From: Sphaerimonospora sp050942215
Lineage (GTDB): Bacteria > Actinomycetota > Actinomycetes > Streptosporangiales > Streptosporangiaceae
Assembly (NCBI RefSeq): GCF_050942215.1
Contig: NZ_CP192056.1
Location: 4,402,001-4,466,000, forward strand
DNA: 64,000 nucleotides
Direction: 5' to 3'
In this document: positions 59,626 to 64,000 of the stretch, piece after piece
How the letters are laid out: each line of letters starts with the position of its first letter
Position numbering within the stretch: the stretch's first letter is position 1
Position numbers and translations under genes: made by a program
Notes under the pieces: model-generated
Database searches by the model: none
What the model was told of the DNA's origin: nothing
What the model saw: the letters and a program-made list of their open reading frames with translations, nothing else

Positions 59626-60134
59626 CAGCAACGTCCTTTCCAATGCGCAGGGATCTCCGGCGCTTCCAAGCTGTGATTCTGGCTGTGATACAGCGGACGA
59701 AGACAAGGCCGCACATGGATTTACGGAGCGTTCACACCGGTGATTGTGTAATGCCTACCGGCAGCCTTCCCCGTTGCTTCATGGGCGTCATCGACCATGG
59801 CGAGGCAGAGAGCGCCAATATGGATGGGAGCGCTCCCAGCACCAGAGTATCCACAGTCGGGAGAGAGCAGTCAAGACCCGAACGAGACCGCTTCCACCCA
59901 TTTCGGACCCGAGAAAACCGGGATTACCCGAATTCCGAAACCAGAGAAAGTAGGAAATAAAAATATCTGATACACCCCTCTGAGCTGGGAGTATGTCGCA
60001 ATCTCAGAGCGCAACCCGCGCCGATCTCACAGGAGGTCCCTTTACGGCTCCTTCCCCGCCGCAATTCGGTCTGCTAATGTCGGCGCGCCGATCCCGAGGC
60101 CTTTGACTTCTCACATAATGAGACGGATGGTCTG
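59626..60134. promoter_or_regulatory. Divergent intergenic region with AT-rich stretch
   Basis: About 510 bp between the exporter gene and the MHS transporter. It contains the CebR-type palindrome, a stretch near 59955-59975 that is AT-rich for this genome (AAATAAAAATATCTGAT) and the transporter's upstream GGAGG at 60033. No credible coding frame. Confidence 0.7.
59825..59838. promoter_or_regulatory. Perfect LacI/CebR-type operator upstream of the biosynthetic operon
   Basis: TGGGAGCGCTCCCA, identical to the site at 32564-32577, lies about 200 bp upstream of the TTG start of the exporter gene and 296 bp from the divergent MHS transporter. It could control either or both. Confidence 0.85.
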
Positions 60135-61424
60135 ATGAGCACTGCGGTGACCGACATCCAACAGCCGAGCAGGACCAGGGTGGCTATCGCCAGCTTCACC
60201 GGCACCGCCATCGAGTTCTACGATTTCTACATCTACGGCACGGCCGCCGCGCTGGTGCTGAACTCCGCGTTCTTTCCCGAAATGGATGAACTCGCCGGCA
60301 AGCTCGCGGCGTTCTCCACGTTCGCCGTCGCCTTCATCTCCCGCCCGCTGGGCTCGGCGATCTTCGGCCACTGGGGAGACCGCATCGGCCGCAAGTCGAT
60401 GCTGGTGGCCTCGCTGCTGCTGATGGGCCTGTCCACGGTGGCGGTCGGGCTGCTGCCCGGCTACGCGACCCTGGGCGTCTCCGCCGCGGTCATCCTGGTC
60501 GCGCTGCGTTTCCTGCAGGGCGTGGGCCTCGGGGGCGAGTGGGGCGGCGCCGCGCTCCTGGCCGCCGAGCACGCGCCGCCGGGCAAGCGCGGGCTGTACG
60601 CGATGTTCCCCCAGCTGGGACCGGCCGTCGGGTTCATCTTCGCCAACGGCCTGTTCCTCCTCCTCGGCGCGACGCTCACCGACACGGCGTTCAACGAGTG
60701 GGGCTGGCGCCTGCCCTTCGTGGCGAGCCTCCTGCTCGTGCTCCTCGGCCTCTACGTCCGCCTGAAGATCGCCGAGACCCCCGTGTTCCTCGCCGCGATG
60801 AAGCAGCGGAAGCTGGCCAGGACACCCCTGGCCGGGCTGCTGCGCCGGCAGTGGAAGCAGGTCCTGCTCGCCGCCGGGTCGATGGTGATCAGCTACACCC
60901 TGTTCTACACCGCGACGACGTACTGTCTGAGCTACGCCACCGGCACACTCAAGCTCCCGCGCACCACCATGCTGGCCCTCACCATGGTCGGAGTGGTCTT
61001 CATGGCGGCCGGTGTGATGGGCTCGTCGCTGCTGTCCGACCGCTTCGGCAGGAAGCGCACGCTCGTCGCCGGGGCCGGCGCCGCCGTGGTGTGGGGGCTG
61101 GCGATGTTCCCGCTGATGGACACGGCGTCCGTGCCGCTGGTCGGCCTGGCCCTGGCCGGCGCCCTCGGCATCATGGGCGTGGCCTTCGGCCCGATGGGCG
61201 CGTTCCTGCCGGAGCTGTTCCCGACGGAGCTCCGCTACAGCGGGGCCTCGATCGCCTACAGCCTGGGCGGTGTGCTCGGCGGCGCGGTGCCCCCGCTCGT
61301 CGCGACCGCGATGCAGGCGGAGGGCCTGAGCTCGATGGCCGTCGGCGGTTACGTGTCCGCCATGGCCGTGCTGAGCCTGCTGTGCCTGCTGGCGCTCCCG
61401 GAAACCGGCGACCGCACGCTGTAG
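60135..61424 (+). CDS. MFS transporter, metabolite:H+ symporter family
   Basis: 429 aa, about twelve helices. GTAIEFYDFYIYGTAAALVL is the family start; GHWGDRIGRKSMLV the loop 2-3 motif (G-x-x-x-D-R-x-G-R-[RK]); LRFLQGVGLGGEWGGAALL helix 4; SDRFGRKRTL the second half motif; LFPTELRYSGASI the late MHS motif. Members import carboxylates such as shikimate, citrate or alpha-ketoglutarate. It is divergent from the biosynthetic operon and ends in a strong terminator. It might import a precursor; unproven. Confidence 0.92.
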   Translation: MSTAVTDIQQPSRTRVAIASFTGTAIEFYDFYIYGTAAALVLNSAFFPEMDELAGKLAAFSTFAVAFISRPLGSAIFGHWGDRIGRKSMLVASLLLMGLSTVAVGLLPGYATLGVSAAVILVALRFLQGVGLGGEWGGAALLAAEHAPPGKRGLYAMFPQLGPAVGFIFANGLFLLLGATLTDTAFNEWGWRLPFVASLLLVLLGLYVRLKIAETPVFLAAMKQRKLARTPLAGLLRRQWKQVLLAAGSMVISYTLFYTATTYCLSYATGTLKLPRTTMLALTMVGVVFMAAGVMGSSLLSDRFGRKRTLVAGAGAAVVWGLAMFPLMDTASVPLVGLALAGALGIMGVAFGPMGAFLPELFPTELRYSGASIAYSLGGVLGGAVPPLVATAMQAEGLSSMAVGGYVSAMAVLSLLCLLALPETGDRTL

Positions 61425-61434
61425 GCAGAAGGCC

Positions 61435-61463
61435 AGCCGCTCCCGTCGCCCTCGGGAGCGGCT
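61435..61463 (+). terminator. Strong hairpin after MFS gene
   Basis: AGCCGCTCCCG (61435-61445) and CGGGAGCGGCT (61453-61463), an 11-bp perfect stem with a 7-nt loop, ten bases after the stop codon. Confidence 0.9.
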
Positions 61464-61653
61464 GCCGCCCGGCCGGGTCGGGTCCTATCCAATGAGCTTG
61501 GGGCCCGATCCGGTCGAGCGTCACACGATCGGCTCGGGTCGGAAGACCGGAAGACGAACTCGTGGCGCCGCGACGGCGCTCCCGCCGGGTGAATCCGTGC
61601 CGGTCGACGACCGGGGCGGACGCCGGGAAGATCGGGTCGTCCGGCTGACCGAG

Positions 61654-62151
61654 TCACCCGGGCAGTACGCCGCGGCCTTCGCGTACCTCGAAGACCAGCT
61701 GAGTCTCGGTCCTGCTCACCACCGGATAGATGGTCACGTGCTCCAGGATGAGATCCCGGAGGCTCTCCGGGGCCGGCACGGCCACGTGCAGGAGGAAGTC
61801 GTCGTCGCCGCCCACATGGAGGACGGACAGCACCCCCGGCACCATGACCAGCCTGTCGTACAGGCTGCGCACGTGCTCGCGGTTGTGGCTGCCCAGCCGG
61901 ACCTTGATGATCGCCTGGATCGGGTGGCCCAGCGCGCCGAGATCGAGCCGGGCCCGGACGCTCTCGACGACGCCCGAGCGCATGAGCGCACGCACCCGGT
62001 ACGCGCAGGTGGACTCGGCCACCCCCACCCGGGCGGCGAGCGCGGCGTTGGTCATCCGGCCGTCCTCCGCCAGCGCGGCGAGGATGGCCAGATCGGTGCC
62101 GTCCAGGGCCGCCGGTGCTGGTTGCGGTTTCTTCGGCCGGCGGTCGGACAT
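61654..62151 (-). CDS. Lrp/AsnC-family regulator
   Basis: 165 aa. N-terminal winged helix (LDGTDLAILAALAEDGRMTNAALAARVGVAEST ... RVRALMRSGVVES) and C-terminal RAM domain (IIKVRLGSHNREHV ... GVLSVLHVGGDDDFLLHVAVP). Feast-famine regulators usually control adjacent amino-acid genes; this one is divergent from a Cys/Met-metabolism enzyme at 62250, which is its likely target, through the 98-bp shared promoter. Confidence 0.94.
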   Translation of the reverse strand: MSDRRPKKPQPAPAALDGTDLAILAALAEDGRMTNAALAARVGVAESTCAYRVRALMRSGVVESVRARLDLGALGHPIQAIIKVRLGSHNREHVRSLYDRLVMVPGVLSVLHVGGDDDFLLHVAVPAPESLRDLILEHVTIYPVVSRTETQLVFEVREGRGVLPG

Positions 62152-62249
62152 GACCCCCCTTTTCGCTGGATCTTCACCGATCCTGGCCGTCCACGCCGGT
62201 TTTCACAAGTCCTATTGAAAATCACGGTGGATCCGCCCATTGTTCGGGC

Positions 62250-63488
62250 ATGATTTCACGTCGTCTGCGGATCGACTCCGTCGCCGTCCACGCCGGTCGC
62301 GAGGATCTCGTGGAGCTCGGCGTCCACGCGCTTCCCATCGATCTCTCGTCCACCAATCCGCTGCCCGGCATCGAGACCGGCGGCCTCTCCTACGAGGCGA
62401 TGGCCGGCGGAGGCGTGCCGCACGCGGAGGGCGGCGCCGTCTACGGACGCCTGTGGAACCCGACCGTGGCGAGGTTCGAGTCCGCGCTGGCGCGGATGGA
62501 GCACACCGAGACCGCCGTGGCCTTCTCATCGGGGATGGCGGCGATGACCGCGGCGATCCTCGCGACGACGCGGGAGAGCGGCCGGGGTCACATCGTCGCG
62601 GTCCGGCCCCTCTACGGCGGGACCGATCACCTGCTGGCCTCGGGGATGCTCGGCGCTGAGACGACGTTCTGTACGGCCGAAGGCGTCGCCGCCGCGCTCC
62701 GCCCGGACACGGCGCTGGTCGTCCTGGAGACCCCGGCCAACCCGACACTCGAGCTGGTCGACATCGGCGCCGTCGTCGCGGCCGCCCGGGGTGTCCCCGT
62801 TCTCGTGGACAACACGTTCGCCACCCCGATCCTGCAGAACCCGGCCGCTTTCGGCGCCTCGATGGTCCTGCACAGCGCGACCAAGTATCTCGGCGGGCAC
62901 GGCGACGTCATCGCCGGCGTCATCGCCTGCGACCAGGAGACGGCCGCCGCGCTGCGCCGGGTCCGCGCCGTCACCGGGGCCCTGCTCCATCCGCTCGGCG
63001 CCTACCTCCTGCACCGCGGCCTCGCCACGCTCCCGATCCGGGTACGCGCGCAGCAGGAGAACGCCCGGCGCGTCGCGGCGTGGCTGAGCACCCACCCGAG
63101 CGTCTCCCGGGTCCACTATCCCGAGCTCGGCGGCGACCCCGGCGGGCTGCTCGGCCGGCAGATGAAGGGCCCCGGGGCGATGATCTCGGTGGAGCTCCGC
63201 GGCGGCCTCGACCAGGCCGGGCGCCTCACCTCGGGGGTCGGCCTGTTCACCCACGCGGTGTCCCTCGGCGGGGTCGACTCGCTGATCCAGCATCCCGCGG
63301 CGCTGACGCATCGGCCCGTCGCGGCCGAGGCGCGTCCGTCTCCCGGCCTGGTGCGGCTCTCCATCGGGCTGGAGGACCCCGAGGACCTGATCGCCGACCT
63401 CGACCAGGCCCTGCACCGGCCCCTCGGCCAGGCGCGTGATCGGGACCCCGCCCCGGCTCCCGTACGCGCGGGCGCCGCGCATGCGTGA
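62250..63488 (+). CDS. Cys/Met-metabolism PLP-dependent enzyme (cystathionine gamma-synthase/lyase family)
   Basis: 412 aa. VYGRLWNPTVARFESALARMEHTETAVAFSSGMAAMTA is the cofactor-binding start, ETPANPTLELVDIGAV, VDNTFATPILQNP, and SATKYLGGHGDVIAGV with the PLP lysine. Late VSLGGVDSLIQHPAALTHRPV matches the gamma-family. The enzyme could be cystathionine gamma-synthase, gamma-lyase or methionine gamma-lyase; sequence alone does not separate them safely. Divergent Lrp/AsnC suggests amino-acid-responsive control. The C-terminal about 20 residues are Ala/Pro-rich. Confidence 0.92.
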   Translation: MISRRLRIDSVAVHAGREDLVELGVHALPIDLSSTNPLPGIETGGLSYEAMAGGGVPHAEGGAVYGRLWNPTVARFESALARMEHTETAVAFSSGMAAMTAAILATTRESGRGHIVAVRPLYGGTDHLLASGMLGAETTFCTAEGVAAALRPDTALVVLETPANPTLELVDIGAVVAAARGVPVLVDNTFATPILQNPAAFGASMVLHSATKYLGGHGDVIAGVIACDQETAAALRRVRAVTGALLHPLGAYLLHRGLATLPIRVRAQQENARRVAAWLSTHPSVSRVHYPELGGDPGGLLGRQMKGPGAMISVELRGGLDQAGRLTSGVGLFTHAVSLGGVDSLIQHPAALTHRPVAAEARPSPGLVRLSIGLEDPEDLIADLDQALHRPLGQARDRDPAPAPVRAGAAHA

Positions 63489-63496
63489 CGGGCCGC

Positions 63497-64000
63497 TCAG
63501 ACGGGACGGCCGGGGACCTTGGCGAGATACCAGTCGGTGAGCTCGACGCTGTCGTCGGCGAGGCGGGCCTCGACCTCGGACTGGGTCCGCGGCGCACCGA
63601 GGAGCACGTCGTCGCCCGGCTGCCAGTTGGCCGGGCAGGCGACCCCGTCCCGGTCCGCCGTCTGCAACGCGTCCACCAATCTGAGGATCTCCGGGACCAT
63701 CCGGCCCGCGTTCATCGGGTAGTAGAGCATGGCGCGGACCACGGAATTCGGGTCGATCACGAAAACGGCCCGGATCGTCGCGGTCCGCGAGGTGTTCGGA
63801 TGGAGCATGCCGTACGCCCGGGAGACCCTGGCGTCGATGTCCGCGATGATCGGGAACGTGATGTCGATGCCGAGTCTTTCCTTGATGTTGCGTATCCAGG
63901 CGAGATGACTGTGCACCGAGTCGATCGAGTTGCCCAGCAGCGACACGTTCCGCTCGGCGAAATCGTCGGCGAGATCGACGAAGGCGGCGAACTCGGTGGT
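63497..64000 (-). CDS. 1-Cys peroxiredoxin (Prx6-like), N-terminus beyond window
   Basis: The frame is open to the window edge, and 167 residues are visible. TTEFAAFVDLADDFAERNV at the edge, then LLGNSIDSVHSHLAWIRNI, ITFPIIADIDARVSRAYGML, ATIRAVFVIDPNSVVRAMLYYPMNAGR and CPANWQPGDDVL match Prx6-type proteins. The peroxidatic Cys lies upstream of the visible part. It reduces peroxides. The gene ends beside the PLP enzyme. Confidence 0.92.
   Translation of the reverse strand, partial: TTEFAAFVDLADDFAERNVSLLGNSIDSVHSHLAWIRNIKERLGIDITFPIIADIDARVSRAYGMLHPNTSRTATIRAVFVIDPNSVVRAMLYYPMNAGRMVPEILRLVDALQTADRDGVACPANWQPGDDVLLGAPRTQSEVEARLADDSVELTDWYLAKVPGRPV

Overview
The window is high-GC actinobacterial chromosome. 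Indicators are frequent GTG starts, pervasive 4-nt stop/start overlaps, an XRE/DUF397/ATPase trio, DUF5753, a SARP-type regulator, SpoIIE phosphatase arrays, a GH74-CBM2 enzyme and an RHS/LamG pair. The gene set suggests a morphologically complex actinomycete such as a member of Streptosporangiales or Streptomycetales. The genus is inference only.

Layout. 0-3.6 kb: 3' part of a membrane Ser/Thr kinase, a truncated and an intact WxL-like surface protein, and their DUF916-like membrane partner. 3.6-7.3 kb: a cobalamin-riboswitch-controlled corrinoid uptake and salvage operon, btuF-btuC-btuD-cbiZ. 7.4-17.8 kb: an oxidoreductase, the XRE/DUF397/anti-sigma-like trio, a helicase-associated protein, an RlpA-like secreted protein with a structured leader, a GroES-like protein, a PGPGW membrane protein and pta-ackA. 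18-27 kb: a secreted GH74 xyloglucanase, patatin, DUF2795, an internally deleted sugar-binding lipoprotein, a CAU tRNA, a decayed 1.3 kb stretch, an acyl-CoA dehydrogenase flanked by gene remnants, and a mismatch glycosylase.

27-31.5 kb is a compact locus that I read as a candidate uncharacterised disulfide-rich peptide system. It encodes a 59-aa peptide with ten cysteines and an AxA-like cleavage site, two membrane-anchored thioredoxin-like proteins, a MauE-type membrane redox protein, an ABC exporter and an S26 signal peptidase. It is followed by a SARP regulator with a perfect TGGGAGCGCTCCCA palindrome at its promoter and by a response regulator whose kinase survives only as a fragment.

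34-48.5 kb: RNase HI, a PAS-GAF-SpoIIE-ATPase phosphatase, an intact two-component system, and a 10 kb operon for a LamG/DNRLRE protein plus a 2098-aa RHS protein with an unrecognised 259-aa C-terminal tail. 48.7-59.6 kb is a second biosynthetic locus: an Sfp-type PPTase facing a nine-gene, translationally coupled operon (two ABC half-exporters, a stand-alone condensation domain, an AurF-like di-iron oxygenase, an aaRS-like amino acid:[carrier protein] ligase, a nitronate-monooxygenase-like flavoprotein, a methyltransferase, an ACP and an isochorismatase-like hydrolase). Its upstream region carries the second perfect TGGGAGCGCTCCCA palindrome in the window, which suggests co-regulation with the SARP gene. 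60-64 kb: an MHS-type transporter, an Lrp/AsnC regulator divergent from a Cys/Met-metabolism PLP enzyme, and the 3' part of a 1-Cys peroxiredoxin.
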